Positions 36,566 to 50,810 are shown, counted from the stretch's first letter. The stretch is 64,000 nt of DNA from Lichenibacterium minor (GCF_004137685.1 NZ_QYBB01000003.1:124001-188000), one strand, 5' to 3'. Translations and numbers: made by a program. The notes: generated by a model from the letters alone, not told the origin.

Positions 36566-38308
36566 ATGACGACCACCACGATCCGCGCCGCCGCAATCCT
36601 GCTGGCGCTCGCCGCCGGCATGCCCGCCCGCGCGGCGCCCCGAGAGGATGCGGCGACACGGGACGCGGCGCCCTACGCGATGGGCGCCGGCACCGAAGGC
36701 CGGCACTGGCTGCCCGAGCGCGCCCACGTCGACAACCCGTCGCTGCGCTACCCCGTGACGATCCGCGACGGCGTCACCCTGACGGCCCGGGACGGCGTGA
36801 CGCTCGACGCGCGGCTGTTCCTGCCGACCCTGAAGGAGGGCGCGAAGCCGACGCCCTGCGTGCTGATGTCGGACGGCTACGGCCGCACCTCCAACACCGG
36901 CGCGGAAACCGACCCGGTGCTGATGAACATCGCGTCGCGCGGCTACGCGGTGATGCACCTCAGCCTGCGCGGCTCCGGCGCTTCCGGCGGTGAAGCGACG
37001 CTCTACAACGACTTCGGCCAGGACGGCGCCGACGCGGTCGAGTGGATGGCGAAGCAGAACTGGTGCGACGGCGATGTCGGCATGGTCGGTCCGTCGCTGC
37101 TCGGCATCGCGCAATGGCTGACCGCCAAGGAAGCGCCGCCCCACCTCAAGGCCATCGTGCCCCAGGTCGCCTGCGGGGACTGCTATGGGCTGCTCTGGTA
37201 TCCCGGCGGGATGATGCCTGGGCCGGGCCGCGAAGCGCGCAAGCTGTCGCCGGGGGCCGGGCTCGAATACCCGTCGGCCATCGCGCATCGGGATCTCGAC
37301 GACTGGTGGCGGGCGCGCACCACCCTCGACGCCGACGTGAAGGCCATCGCGGCGCGGGGGGTGGCGGCCTTCGTGTCGGGCGGGCTCGACGACTACATCA
37401 CGCCCGGCAACATCCGCGCCTACGAGGAATTCACGGCGCCCGGCGGCGAGCGCAAGCGCCTGCTGCTCGCCCCGCATGCCCACGGGTGGCAGATCGACTT
37501 CCTCCAGGAACTGCAGGTGCAGTGGCTGGACCATTGGCTGAAGGGCGTCGACAACGGCGTCGAGCGGGCGCCGCGCGTCATCCTCTACGTGAAGGGCGTC
37601 GACCGTTGGCGCACCGAGGCCGATTGGCCCATCCCCGACGCCAAGCCGTCGGTGCTGCGTCTCGGCACGGCGAAGAGCGGCAGCGTCGACAGCCTCAACG
37701 ACGGCACCCTGTCGGCCGCGGCGAGCGACGGGGCGCCCGCCATCCTGCCCTACCGCCCCGGGGCCGGCCCCGCCCTGCCGGTCCTGCTCAGCGCCACCGC
37801 GGGACGCAGCGACGCGGACCAGCGCCCGAGCGAAGCGAAGGTGCTGACGTGGACGACAGCGCCGCTGACGGTCGCCACCGAGGTGACGGGCTACCCGCAC
37901 ATGGCGCTCTGGGCCTCCTCCGACACGGCCGACGGCGACATGGTGTTCAGCCTGAACGACGTGGCGCCGGACGGCACCTCGACGCAGGTCGTGCAGGGAT
38001 ACGTGAACGTGCCTCATGCGCGGTCCGAAACGCATCCCCTGCCGCTGGTGCCCGGCCAGGCGCGCGAGATCGACCTCGACCTGCTGCCGACCGCCATGGT
38101 GTTCCAGCCCGGCCACCGCATCCGCCTGGCGCTGGCCGGTGCGGCGAGCGCGGCGCCCGGCTTGCCGGCGCCGCAGGGCCCCGGCCCGAACCCCGCCGCC
38201 TTCACCTGGACGGTGCTGCAGGACGACGCGCATCCCGCGACCCTGACCCTGCCGATCGTCGGGACGGCGGGGGACCGCCTGGGTCAGCCCGGCACGGCGC
38301 AGCCCTGA
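36566..38308 (+). CDS. CocE/NonD-family X-Pro dipeptidyl-peptidase-like hydrolase, secreted
   Basis: 580-aa alpha/beta hydrolase with a signal peptide (1-24, ending ARA). The nucleophile is S177 in MVGPSLLG, a variant of the usual GxSYxG. The acid is in SGGLDDYI near 320 and the His in APHAHGWQ near 370. A C-terminal jelly-roll domain (about 420-570, with MALWASSDTADGDM) is the X-Pro dipeptidyl-peptidase C-domain. Family members hydrolyse esters, beta-lactam side chains or X-Pro peptides; the substrate here is unknown. The ATG at 36566 follows GGGAGGA. A predicted periplasmic location is unusual for the cocaine-esterase branch. Confidence 0.83.
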   Translation: MTTTTIRAAAILLALAAGMPARAAPREDAATRDAAPYAMGAGTEGRHWLPERAHVDNPSLRYPVTIRDGVTLTARDGVTLDARLFLPTLKEGAKPTPCVLMSDGYGRTSNTGAETDPVLMNIASRGYAVMHLSLRGSGASGGEATLYNDFGQDGADAVEWMAKQNWCDGDVGMVGPSLLGIAQWLTAKEAPPHLKAIVPQVACGDCYGLLWYPGGMMPGPGREARKLSPGAGLEYPSAIAHRDLDDWWRARTTLDADVKAIAARGVAAFVSGGLDDYITPGNIRAYEEFTAPGGERKRLLLAPHAHGWQIDFLQELQVQWLDHWLKGVDNGVERAPRVILYVKGVDRWRTEADWPIPDAKPSVLRLGTAKSGSVDSLNDGTLSAAASDGAPAILPYRPGAGPALPVLLSATAGRSDADQRPSEAKVLTWTTAPLTVATEVTGYPHMALWASSDTADGDMVFSLNDVAPDGTSTQVVQGYVNVPHARSETHPLPLVPGQAREIDLDLLPTAMVFQPGHRIRLALAGAASAAPGLPAPQGPGPNPAAFTWTVLQDDAHPATLTLPIVGTAGDRLGQPGTAQP

Positions 38309-38735
38309 CGGGGCGGGACGGGCCCGGAGGATCCGGACCGCGCTTCCCCGTCCCGGGAAGGAAGGCGGGTCGGCGCCCCCGCAGCGCGCGCGTCCGTGTC
38401 GCATCGCCGGCGGGCCGGCGGGGCCCAGATCCAAAGGTCGGGACCCCGGCGGCCGGCTGCGACCTTCGGCGCTCCGCACGGTCTTTGCATGGAGCAAAAA
38501 AGCCATTGTGCGGCGGGGCGTTTCCTGCAACCTAGACCGGCTCCAATTAGGACAGCCTTGCTGACCGATTTTGGGGCGCCAACCAGGTCTTTCGGCGCCG
38601 GGTTGGGCGGTTTCGAGGCAGTCCCCGGCGGGGGCGGGCCGAAACCGGGTCGGGGAGCGGGCGCACGCCTGCCTCCGTCGACGGCAGAAGGCGGGTTCGG
38701 CCCGCCGCTTCGGCACATTGAGGGAGCATCGTCCC
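38309..38735 (+). promoter_or_regulatory. gltB upstream region with a possible sigma-54 element
   Basis: This 427-base gene-free gap includes GGGGCGTTTCCTGC (GG at 38515-38516, GC at 38527-38528). That is the GG-N10-GC spacing of a -24/-12 sigma-54 promoter, and it is plausible for a nitrogen gene. Upstream, TGCATGGAGCA (38485-38495) is a partial palindrome that might bind NtrC. Otherwise only G+C-rich sequence is seen. Confidence 0.3.
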
Positions 38736-43496
<4,761 letters not shown>

Positions 43497-43500
43497 CCCG

Positions 43501-44919
43501 ATGGGCAAGATCACGGGTTTCATGGAGCTCGACCGCGTGGACCGGCGCTATGCGCCGGCCGCCGACCGGATCCGTCACTACAAGGAGTTCCTCCTCCCGC
43601 TGTCGGAGGAGAGCACCCGCTCGCAGGCGTCGCGCTGCATGAGCTGCGGCATCCCGTTCTGTCACAACGGTTGCCCGGTCAACAACCAGATCCCCGACTG
43701 GAACGACCTCGTCTATCGCGGGGACTGGGAAGAAGCGTCGCGCAACCTCCACTCGACCAACAACTTCCCGGAGTTCACCGGGCGCATCTGCCCGGCGCCG
43801 TGCGAAACATCCTGCACGCTGAACCTCGACAACGCCCCGGTGACGATCAAGACGATCGAGAACGCCATCGCGGACCGCGCCTGGGCGGAAGGCTGGATCG
43901 TGCCCGAAGTGGCCGCCACCCGCACGGGCAAGACCGTGGCGGTGATCGGCTCGGGCCCCGCCGGCCTGGCCTGCGCCCAGCAGCTCGCCCGCGTCGGCCA
44001 CGACGTCACGGTGTTCGAGAAGAACCAGAAGGCGGGCGGCCTGCTCCGCTACGGCATCCCCGACTTCAAGCTCGACAAGGCACATATCGAGCGCCGCGTG
44101 AAGCAGATGGAGGGCGAGGGCGTCGTCTTCCGCTACGGCGTCAACGTCGGCGTGGACGTGACCGTCGCGGACGTGCTGGCGGGCTTCGACGCCGTGGTGC
44201 TGGCCGGCGGGGCGGAGAAGCCCCGCGACCTGCCGATGCCGGGCCGCGATCTCGGCGGCATCTACTTCGCCATGGAGTTCCTGCCGCAGCAGAACCGCCG
44301 CGTCGGCCGCGAACCGCTGCGGTCCAACAACCCGATCCTCGCCACCGGCAAGCACGTGCTGGTGATCGGCGGCGGCGACACCGGCTCGGACTGCATCGGC
44401 ACGTCGATCCGCCAGGGCGCGCTGTCGGTCACCCAGCTCGAGATCATGCCCGAGCCGCCCGAGAAGGAGAACAAGCTCCTGACGTGGCCGGACTGGCCGC
44501 TGAAGCTGCGCACCTCCTCGTCGCAGGAAGAGGGCGCCAACCGCGACTTCGGCGTGATGACGCGGCGCTTCTCGGGCCAGAACGGCACCGTGGAAACGGT
44601 GGACTGCGTGCGCGTGGACGGCAAGTTCCAGCCGGTAGAAGGCTCGGAGTTTCAGATCCGCGCCGACCTCGTGCTGCTCGCCATGGGCTTCGTGTCGCCC
44701 CTGCACGACGGCATGCTGACGGACCTCGGCGTCACGCTCGACGGCCGCGGCAACGTGCAGGCCGACATGAAGGCCTACCGGGCCTCGGCCGACAAGGTCT
44801 ACGCCTGCGGCGACATGCGGCGCGGCCAGAGCCTCGTCGTCTGGGCGATCCGCGAAGGGCGGCAGGCGGCGCATTCCGTCGACAAGCAGCTGATGGGATC
44901 GACGGTCCTGCCGCGATGA
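43501..44919 (+). CDS. gltD: Glutamate synthase (NADPH) small subunit
   Basis: 472-aa beta chain that passes electrons from NADPH to GltB. N-terminal cysteines C46, C49, C54, C58 and C97, C101, C105 surround the two 4Fe-4S clusters. The FAD site [15 protein letters not shown] is near 147-161 and the NADPH site [15 protein letters not shown] near 288. [17 protein letters not shown] near the C-terminus is the second FAD motif. Length is normal. It is translated with gltB (four-base gap), and a hairpin terminator follows. Confidence 0.97.
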   Translation: MGKITGFMELDRVDRRYAPAADRIRHYKEFLLPLSEESTRSQASRCMSCGIPFCHNGCPVNNQIPDWNDLVYRGDWEEASRNLHSTNNFPEFTGRICPAPCETSCTLNLDNAPVTIKTIENAIADRAWAEGWIVPEVAATRTGKTVAVIGSGPAGLACAQQLARVGHDVTVFEKNQKAGGLLRYGIPDFKLDKAHIERRVKQMEGEGVVFRYGVNVGVDVTVADVLAGFDAVVLAGGAEKPRDLPMPGRDLGGIYFAMEFLPQQNRRVGREPLRSNNPILATGKHVLVIGGGDTGSDCIGTSIRQGALSVTQLEIMPEPPEKENKLLTWPDWPLKLRTSSSQEEGANRDFGVMTRRFSGQNGTVETVDCVRVDGKFQPVEGSEFQIRADLVLLAMGFVSPLHDGMLTDLGVTLDGRGNVQADMKAYRASADKVYACGDMRRGQSLVVWAIREGRQAAHSVDKQLMGSTVLPR

Positions 44920-44928
44920 CACGACGAG

Positions 44929-44949
44929 CGCCGACCCCCAGGGTCGGCG
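44929..44949 (+). terminator. Hairpin terminator after gltBD
   Basis: CGCCGACCC and GGGTCGGCG pair over 9 bp around CCA, followed by TTCTC, nine bases after the gltD stop. The T-run is short. Confidence 0.65.
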
Positions 44950-45091
44950 TTCTCGCTCCTGGGCGGCGGCCCCGCCCGGCGCTCCGACCCGGAGCGGACC
45001 TCGGGACGCTTCCGTCCGACCTCGACGGTTTCGGGCAGCCGGTCGACACCGGATGCACCCGTCGACCCGCACCGCTGACGCGAGAATTTCC

Positions 45092-45760
45092 ATGAGCCAG
45101 ACCGTGAAGCTGACCGCCTCAGACGGCGCCGTCATCGACACCTACCGGGCCGACCCGGCCGGGAAGCCGAAGGGCGGCATCGTCGTGCTGCAGGAAATCT
45201 TCGGCGTGAACCCGCACATCCGCCGCGTGGCCGACGGCTTCGCGGCCGCGGGCTACCTCGCGGTCGCGCCGGCCCTGTTCGACCGGGCGAAGCCCGGCGT
45301 CGAGCTGGGCTACACGCCCGACGACATCCCGCTCGGCCGCGACCTCGTCGCCGCCGTGGGCCACGACCGGACGATGCTGGACGTCGCCGCGGCGGTTAAG
45401 GCGGCGTCCGAAGCCGGGGCTGTCGGCGTCGTCGGCTATTGCTGGGGCGGTTCCCTGGCCTATGCCGCGACCTGCTCGCTCCCCGGCGTCGCGGCCGCGG
45501 TGGGCTATTACGGCGGCAACATCGCCAAGTCCCTGGGCGGCGGGCCGAAGGTTCCGCTGATGCTGCATTTCGGCGAGCACGACGACCACATCCCGATGAG
45601 CGACGTCGCGGCGATCCGGGCCGCCCTGCCCGGCGTGCCGGTCTACACCTACCCGGCGGGCCACGGCTTCAACTGCGACGCCCGCGGCTCCTACGACAAG
45701 CCCAGCGCCGCGGAAGCGCTGGGCCGCACGCTGGCCTTCTTCGCCGAACACGTCGGCTGA
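45092..45760 (+). CDS. Dienelactone hydrolase family protein
   Basis: 222-aa cytoplasmic alpha/beta hydrolase. The nucleophile is C117 in VGYCWGG, with E35 (LQEIFGVNPHIR), D near 168-170 (GEHDDHIP) and H near 198 (PAGHGFN), as in dienelactone hydrolase, where Cys, Asp and His act with a Glu switch. The classic substrate is a dienelactone from chloroaromatic breakdown, but most relatives are uncharacterised. The ATG at 45092 gives the family N-terminus; a GTG-type upstream start is unlikely. No aromatic-degradation genes are adjacent, so the real substrate is unknown. Confidence 0.88.
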   Translation: MSQTVKLTASDGAVIDTYRADPAGKPKGGIVVLQEIFGVNPHIRRVADGFAAAGYLAVAPALFDRAKPGVELGYTPDDIPLGRDLVAAVGHDRTMLDVAAAVKAASEAGAVGVVGYCWGGSLAYAATCSLPGVAAAVGYYGGNIAKSLGGGPKVPLMLHFGEHDDHIPMSDVAAIRAALPGVPVYTYPAGHGFNCDARGSYDKPSAAEALGRTLAFFAEHVG

Positions 45761-45847
45761 AACCCGAGCCCATCCGGCGCGCCCGGTTGCGGATCGGGCG
45801 GTGATGGGTGACAACCCCCCGGCGGCGGGCGAGCGCGGAGCGCACAC

Positions 45848-47080
45848 ATGGGTCAGAACGATGCGGGCCGGGGCGGCCCGCGGCGGGGCGTGACGGCAGC
45901 GGCGCTCCTCGGACTGGCATTGGTGTCCGCACCGGCCCGCGCCGAGGATACGGAGATCCGCATCGGCGAGATCGATTCCTATTCCGCCCTGCCCTCCTTC
46001 ACCGAGCCTTACCGCAAGGGCTGGCAGATGGCGGTCGACGAGGTCAACATCGCCGGCGGCATCGGCGGCAAGAAGCTGTCGGTGATCTCGAAGGACGACG
46101 CGGGCAAGCCCGCGGAAGCGCTCACGGCCGCCAACGAGCTCGTGTCGCGCGACCACGTGGCGATGCTGGCCGGAGGCTTCTTTTCCAACGTGGGGCTGGC
46201 GCTCGGCGACTTCGCCAAGCAGCACAAGGTGTTCTACCTCGCCGGCGAGCCGCTGACGGACGCCCTCGTCTGGTCGTCGGGCAACCGCTACACGTTCCGC
46301 CTCAGGCCGTCCAACACCATGCAGGCCGCCATGCTGGCCGACGAGGCCGCGAAGCTGCCGGCGAAGACCTGGGCCTCCATCGCGCCGAATTACGAATACG
46401 GCCAATCCGCCGTGGCGGTGTTCAAGAAGCTCCTGGCCGCCCGCCGGCCCGACGTCACCTGGGTGGCGGAGCAATGGCCCACCCAGGGCAAGATCGATGC
46501 TGGCCCGGTGGTGGCCGCCATCGCGGCCGCGAAGCCCGACGCCATCCTCAACGTCGAGTTCGGCCCCGACCTGGTCAAGCTCGTTCGCGAAGGGCAGACG
46601 CGCGGGTTGTTCAAGGACCGCTCGGTCGTGAGCTTCCTGACCGGTGAGCCCGAATACCTCGATCCCCTGAAGGACGAGGCGCCGGAAGGCTGGATCGTCA
46701 CCGGATACCCGCTGTCGGGCGGGCTGCAGACCGCCGACGACGACGCCTTCGCCAAGGCCTACCAGGCCCGCTACAACGAAGCCCCCAAGATGGGGTCGGT
46801 CGTGGGCTACACGCTGATCAAGTCGGCGGCGGCCATCCTGCGCAAGGCGGCCTCGACCGACACCGACAGGCTCATCGCCGCGGCCGAGGGGATCACCTTC
46901 GATTCGCCCTTCGGCAAGGCCCAGTTCCGCGCCATCGACCACCAGTCGACGCTCGGCACCTTCGTGGGCCGCACCGGGCAGCGGAACAACCGCGGCGTCA
47001 TGACAGAGTTCAGCTACCGCGACGGGGCGAAGTACCTGCCGAGCGACGCCGACGTGAAGGCGATGCGCCCGGCCGATTGA
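45848..47080 (+). CDS. ABC transporter substrate-binding protein, branched-chain amino acid (Leu/Ile/Val) type
   Basis: 410-aa periplasmic binding protein. The signal peptide (about 1-32, ending ARA) comes after an unusual charged N-terminus. The mature part has the two-lobe LivJ/LivK-type fold (IRIGEIDSYSALPS, MAVDEVNIAGGIGGKKL, then VVGYTLIKSAAAIL). It should capture an amino acid, urea or aromatic acid for an ABC importer. No permease or ATPase genes are adjacent, so it is an orphan in this window. GGAG precedes the ATG at 45848. Confidence 0.87.
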   Translation: MGQNDAGRGGPRRGVTAAALLGLALVSAPARAEDTEIRIGEIDSYSALPSFTEPYRKGWQMAVDEVNIAGGIGGKKLSVISKDDAGKPAEALTAANELVSRDHVAMLAGGFFSNVGLALGDFAKQHKVFYLAGEPLTDALVWSSGNRYTFRLRPSNTMQAAMLADEAAKLPAKTWASIAPNYEYGQSAVAVFKKLLAARRPDVTWVAEQWPTQGKIDAGPVVAAIAAAKPDAILNVEFGPDLVKLVREGQTRGLFKDRSVVSFLTGEPEYLDPLKDEAPEGWIVTGYPLSGGLQTADDDAFAKAYQARYNEAPKMGSVVGYTLIKSAAAILRKAASTDTDRLIAAAEGITFDSPFGKAQFRAIDHQSTLGTFVGRTGQRNNRGVMTEFSYRDGAKYLPSDADVKAMRPAD

Positions 47081-47252
47081 CGCGGTCTATCCCCAGCTCT
47101 CTCCCCGAGCCCACGACATGCCAGCCGTGCCGCGTCCTCGCGCACGTTGACGCTCTGTTGCACCGCACCTATTCATCCATCGACGAACAGGCCAGGACCG
47201 CGCTCGGCGGCTCGCGGCCGACACGAGCAGCGCACAGGACCGGAGCGAGGAC

Positions 47253-48026
47253 GTGAGCAACTTCAACGAAGAGACCGTGCTGTCCGTCCACCATTGGACC
47301 GACAACCTCTTCAGCTTCAAGACGACTCGCAACCCGTCGTTCCGTTTCCGCAACGGCGAGTTCACCATGATCGGCATCCCGGTCAACGGCAAGCCGCTGC
47401 TGCGCGCCTATTCGGTGGCCAGCGCCAACTACGAGGAGGAGCTGGAGTTCTTCTCGATCAAGGTCGACAACGGCCCGCTGACCTCGCACCTCCAGCACCT
47501 CAAGGTCGGCGACTCCGTGATGGTGAGCCGCAAGGCGACCGGCACGCTGGTGATCGACAACCTGTTCGACGGCCGCAACCTGTTCCTGCTCGGCACCGGC
47601 ACGGGCCTCGCGCCCTTCCTCAGCGTCATCAAGGATCCCGAAACCTACGAGCGGTTCGAGAAGGTCGTGCTGGTCCACGGCGTGCGCCAGGTGGCCGAGC
47701 TCGCCTACGGGGACACGATCACCAAGACCCTGCCCGAGGACGAGCTCATCGGCGAGCTGCTGCGGGAAAAGCTGGTCTACTACCCGACCGTGACGCGCGA
47801 GCCCTTCCGCAACACCGGCCGCATCACCGACCTCCTCGCATCCGGCCGGATCACCGACGACCTCGGCCTCGAGGGGCTCGACCGCGAGCGCGACCGGGTG
47901 ATGATGTGCGGCTCCCCCGGCATGCTCAACGACACCAAGGCGCTGCTGCTCGACCGGGGTTTCGTCGAGGGCAACCACGGCGAACCCGGCCAGTTCGTCA
48001 TCGAGAAGGCCTTCGTAGAGCGCTGA
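47253..48026 (+). CDS. fpr: Ferredoxin-NADP reductase
   Basis: 257-aa FAD enzyme moving electrons between NADPH and ferredoxin or flavodoxin, often in oxidative stress and Fe-S biogenesis. It is the short bacterial type: RAYSVAS (residues 50-56) binds FAD, GTGTGLAPFLS near 117 binds NADP, and MCGSPGML near 217 plus the C-terminal FVIEKAFVER complete the fold. It begins at a GTG after GCGAGG. The next gene starts 23 bases on, so they may be co-transcribed. Confidence 0.92.
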   Translation: MSNFNEETVLSVHHWTDNLFSFKTTRNPSFRFRNGEFTMIGIPVNGKPLLRAYSVASANYEEELEFFSIKVDNGPLTSHLQHLKVGDSVMVSRKATGTLVIDNLFDGRNLFLLGTGTGLAPFLSVIKDPETYERFEKVVLVHGVRQVAELAYGDTITKTLPEDELIGELLREKLVYYPTVTREPFRNTGRITDLLASGRITDDLGLEGLDRERDRVMMCGSPGMLNDTKALLLDRGFVEGNHGEPGQFVIEKAFVER

Positions 48027-48049
48027 AGCGCCCGGAGCGGAGCCGGCCC

Positions 48050-48853
48050 ATGCGCATCTCCGACATCAGAATCTATCCGGTGAAGGGGCTGCGCGGCCAT
48101 TCCGTGCCGGCGGCGACCGTCGAGCCCTGGGGCCTCGCCGGCGACCGCCGCTACATGGTGGTGGACGAGGCGGGCCGCTTCCTCACCCAGCGGCAGTGGC
48201 CCCGCATGGCGGCAGTCGAGGCGAGGCTGGCCGGGGACGGCCTCGAACTCTCGGCGGCGAACGCGGGACGCGTCGGCATCCCACAGCCCGGCGACGCGGC
48301 CGAAACGGTCGCCGTCACGGTCTGGAAGGATCGGGTGACGGCGCGGGACGCGGGCGCGGAGGCTGCGGCCTGGCTGTCCGCGGCGCTGGCCACGCGGTGC
48401 CGTCTCGTCTTCATGGCCGACCCCGCCACGGCCCGCCCCGTCGACCCGGACTTCGCCGACCCGCGCGACAGGGTCACCTTCGCGGACGGCTTTCCCCTCC
48501 TCGTCACCAACGACGCCTCCCTGGCCGACCTCAACGCGCGCCTGGCGTCGCCCGTCGGGATGGACCGGTTCCGCACCAACATCGCCGTCGAAGGCGCGGA
48601 GCCCTGGGCCGAGGACGGCTGGGCCGAGCTTCACGCCGGCGCCGTGCGCTTCGCCGGCACGAAGGACTGCGCACGCTGTGCCGTCACCACCGTCGACCAG
48701 GACACCGGTGTCAGGTCGGACGACACCGAGCCGCTGCGCACGCTCGCCCGCTTCCGCCGCAAAGCCGGCGGCAGGATCATCTTCGGGCAGAACCTCATCC
48801 CGCGCGGCCTCGGGCGGATCGCGGTCGGCGACGCGGTGCGGGTGGCCGGCTGA
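48050..48853 (+). CDS. MOSC domain protein with N-terminal beta-barrel (YcbX/MARC-like)
   Basis: 267 aa. The MOSC N-terminal barrel (1-115, IRIYPVKGLRGHS) precedes a MOSC domain. The cofactor Cys sits in KDCARCAVTTVDQDTG (near 213-228), the wording shared with YcbX and mitochondrial mARC, which reduce N-hydroxylated compounds with molybdenum cofactor. E. coli YcbX takes electrons from CysJ; here the gene follows fpr by 23 bases, so Fpr is a reasonable electron donor, though this is inference. No ferredoxin domain is fused, unlike YcbX. The ATG at 48050 follows GGAGCGGAG. Confidence 0.87.
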   Translation: MRISDIRIYPVKGLRGHSVPAATVEPWGLAGDRRYMVVDEAGRFLTQRQWPRMAAVEARLAGDGLELSAANAGRVGIPQPGDAAETVAVTVWKDRVTARDAGAEAAAWLSAALATRCRLVFMADPATARPVDPDFADPRDRVTFADGFPLLVTNDASLADLNARLASPVGMDRFRTNIAVEGAEPWAEDGWAELHAGAVRFAGTKDCARCAVTTVDQDTGVRSDDTEPLRTLARFRRKAGGRIIFGQNLIPRGLGRIAVGDAVRVAG

Positions 48854-48971
48854 CACCGGCCCCCTCGTCCTGAGCGGGGCATGGAGCGCCCGTGCCGCAG
48901 GACGACACGGGCCTGCTCGGGATGAGGGGCAAGCGGGTCCGTCCAGGCCGCCGCCGGCCTGTCGGGAGGCT

Positions 48972-49595
48972 TCAAAGGCAGGGTCGAACCCGCCCGTCGA
49001 CCCGTGCCTGGGGCAGGCCGGGGACACGCCAGCTCTTCAGGCTCGCCCAGGCCTTCCGGTCCAGGCGGAACCGGTCGGAGGCGGTCAGGCCGCGGCCGTC
49101 CGGGGCCGGGTCGAGCCCCGTCCCGCAGGACGAGAAGCCGCACTTCTCCACCACGCGCCGGAACGCGGGATCGAGCACCCGCGCCGACGTCGACACCAGC
49201 GGCGTCGCGGTCAGCATGAAGGCCGCGTCGACCATGGCCTGGACCGCCTCGGTGGCGAGCCCCTGCCCCTGGGCGCGCCCGTCGAGCCACACGCGCAGCC
49301 GCAGCCCGCAGGCTTCCGCACGGCCGCGCACGGGCTCGAGGTCGACGGCGCCCAACACGCTGCGGTCGGCGCCGCGCCCCGTCAGCAGGAAGTGGAGCTC
49401 GGCGCCCGTGGCGTTGCCGGCGCGCCAGCCCCGCAGCACCTCCGCTGTCCGGTAGGGATCGCCCGACGCGGCCTCGGGCGGGGGCGGCGCGGAAGCATCC
49501 GCCGCGGCGGCCACGTCGAAGGCCTGCGGGCAGCGCAGCCACAGGCGGCGGGTTTCGATCCTGAAGATGTCTTCGCGGCTGATCTCGGGAAACAT
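48972..49595 (-). CDS. GNAT-family N-acetyltransferase
   Basis: 207 aa. The core LRVWLDGRAQGQGLATEAVQAMVDAAF (about 105-130; Q/R-x-x-G-x-G/A acetyl-CoA site) and the C-terminal VVEKCGFSSCG are typical of the RimJ/RimL-like GNAT branch (RIETRRLWLRCP at the start). It moves an acetyl group to an unknown amine. The ATG at 49595 has GGAGG six bases upstream; the frame continues upstream into the rpmA 3' hairpins and is not coding there. It sits downstream of rpmA in the same direction but is separated by two hairpins. Confidence 0.83.
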   Translation of the reverse strand: MFPEISREDIFRIETRRLWLRCPQAFDVAAAADASAPPPPEAASGDPYRTAEVLRGWRAGNATGAELHFLLTGRGADRSVLGAVDLEPVRGRAEACGLRLRVWLDGRAQGQGLATEAVQAMVDAAFMLTATPLVSTSARVLDPAFRRVVEKCGFSSCGTGLDPAPDGRGLTASDRFRLDRKAWASLKSWRVPGLPQARVDGRVRPCL

Positions 49596-49645
49596 GCCGG
49601 ACCTCCAAAGCGGGGCCCGCACGGCGCAGGCCCAGGAAACGACGA

Positions 49646-49673
49646 AGGGGGACGTGGATGCCCACGTCCCCCT
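49646..49673 (-). terminator. 12-bp hairpin terminator downstream of rplU-rpmA
   Basis: AGGGGGACGTGG and CCACGTCCCCCT pair perfectly over 12 bp around a four-base loop. On the minus strand a moderately T-rich stretch (TCGTCGTTTCC) follows. It is the likely end of the ribosomal operon. Confidence 0.6.
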
Positions 49674-49729
49674 GAGAGCCTTTCGGCCCGTCGCTGTCCG
49701 GTCCGGGTGGAGCGCGTCTGGCGCTCCGT

Positions 49730-49773
49730 GAGGGACCTTCCACCGGGGTGTGTGAGCACCGGTGGGGTCCCTC
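49730..49773 (-). other. Bulged hairpin just after rpmA
   Basis: GAGGGACC pairs with GGTCCCTC, and CCACCGG with CCGGTGG, with a two-base bulge. It lies 11 bases after the rpmA stop. There is no T-run; it may protect the 3' end or help the terminator at 49646-49673. Confidence 0.5.
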
Positions 49774-49784
49774 GTGAGCCCCAC

Positions 49785-50063
49785 CTATTCCGCGGCCTGT
49801 GCGACCACGGTGTTCTGGAGGACCGCGATATAGGTGCGGCCGTCGTGCTTCTTCTGGAATTCCACGGTCCCGTCGCACATGGCGAAGAGGGTGTGGTCCT
49901 TGCCCATCCCGACGTTGGCGCCCGGATGCCACTTGGTGCCGCGCTGGCGGACGATGATGTTGCCGCCGCGCACGGCTTCGCTGCCGAACTTCTTCACGCC
50001 GAGGCGGCGGCCGTCGGAGTCGCGGCCGTTGCGGGACGAGCCGCCTGCTTTCTTATGAGCCAT
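49785..50063 (-). CDS. rpmA: 50S ribosomal protein bL27
   Basis: 92 aa starting [18 protein letters not shown], with [16 protein letters not shown] and [11 protein letters not shown], the standard L27 whose N-terminal tail reaches the peptidyl-transferase centre. There is no N-terminal cleavage extension of the Firmicute type. It follows rplU by 105 bases, a spacer with small GC-rich inverted repeats only. Confidence 0.97.
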   Translation of the reverse strand: MAHKKAGGSSRNGRDSDGRRLGVKKFGSEAVRGGNIIVRQRGTKWHPGANVGMGKDHTLFAMCDGTVEFQKKHDGRTYIAVLQNTVVAQAAE

Positions 50064-50168
50064 GGGATGTGCTCCTCAGTTCTGTCGAGGCCGTGGGCCG
50101 CCGCGGAGATTCGGGATCTCCGGCCCGGCGGGCCGGCCGTGGGATGGATGGAAGGACGGTCGCCGGCG

Positions 50169-50546
50169 TTACGCCGAAGCGGCCTCGGGGGCGGTCTCGA
50201 CGGCGCGGGCTTCGCGGGGGCGACGCTGCTGGCCGGCGAGGAGGATGTCGGTGATACGCACGACCGTGAGATCCTGGCGATGGCCGCGCTTGCGCTTCGA
50301 GTTCTGGCGGCGGCGCTTCTTGAACGAGATCGACTTCGGGCTGCGCGTCTGCTTGACGATTTCGGCCGCCACGGTGGCGCCGTCGACCAGCGGGGCGCCG
50401 ACCTGCATGGTGGCGCCGTCGTTGTAGCTCAGCACCTGGTTGAAGGTGATCTCCGCCCCGGCTTCGCCTTCGAGCGACATGACCACGATCTCGTCGTCGG
50501 CGGAAACCTTGTACTGCTTCCCGCCGGTCTTGATGACTGCGAACAT
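50169..50546 (-). CDS. rplU: 50S ribosomal protein bL21
   Basis: 125 aa starting MFAVIKTGGKQYKV, with SFKKRRRQNSKRKRGHRQ near 75-92 and an added Ala/Arg-rich C-terminal tail (about 105-125) beyond the E. coli length, common in alphaproteobacteria. The ATG at 50546 gives the conserved N-terminus. It is the first gene of rplU-rpmA, with a promoter matched at 50716-50744. Confidence 0.97.
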   Translation of the reverse strand: MFAVIKTGGKQYKVSADDEIVVMSLEGEAGAEITFNQVLSYNDGATMQVGAPLVDGATVAAEIVKQTRSPKSISFKKRRRQNSKRKRGHRQDLTVVRITDILLAGQQRRPREARAVETAPEAASA

Positions 50547-50715
50547 CTCTTCCGTACCTTCGATCTCGATCGGCTCTGCCCGGGTTCGCGGGCGGCCGTC
50601 TTCTTGTGAGGGTGACCCGTCGGGGGCAGCCCGTTGATTGTCGGCGTGGAGCGGCGCGCGGCAGAAAGCCCGCAAGCGCCGAAAGGCGGAAAAACCGCCC
50701 TCCTACCAGTCGCGG

Positions 50716-50744
50716 TGCCTAACGGTCAGGGACGCCGCTGTCAA
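50716..50744 (-). promoter_or_regulatory. Promoter for rplU-rpmA
   Basis: Read on the minus strand: a perfect TTGACA (-35, 50744-50739), a 17-base spacer, TAGGCA (-10, 50721-50716). The leader would be about 160 bases and includes the small hairpin GGCGG-AAAAA-CCGCC as seen on the plus strand (50686-50700), a possible regulatory leader. Confidence 0.6.
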
Positions 50745-50810
50745 CGCCCGGCCGGCCTCGACGCGCGCGAAACCGGCGCTACACTGGGCCGAGACCCAGG
50801 GAGGACGATC

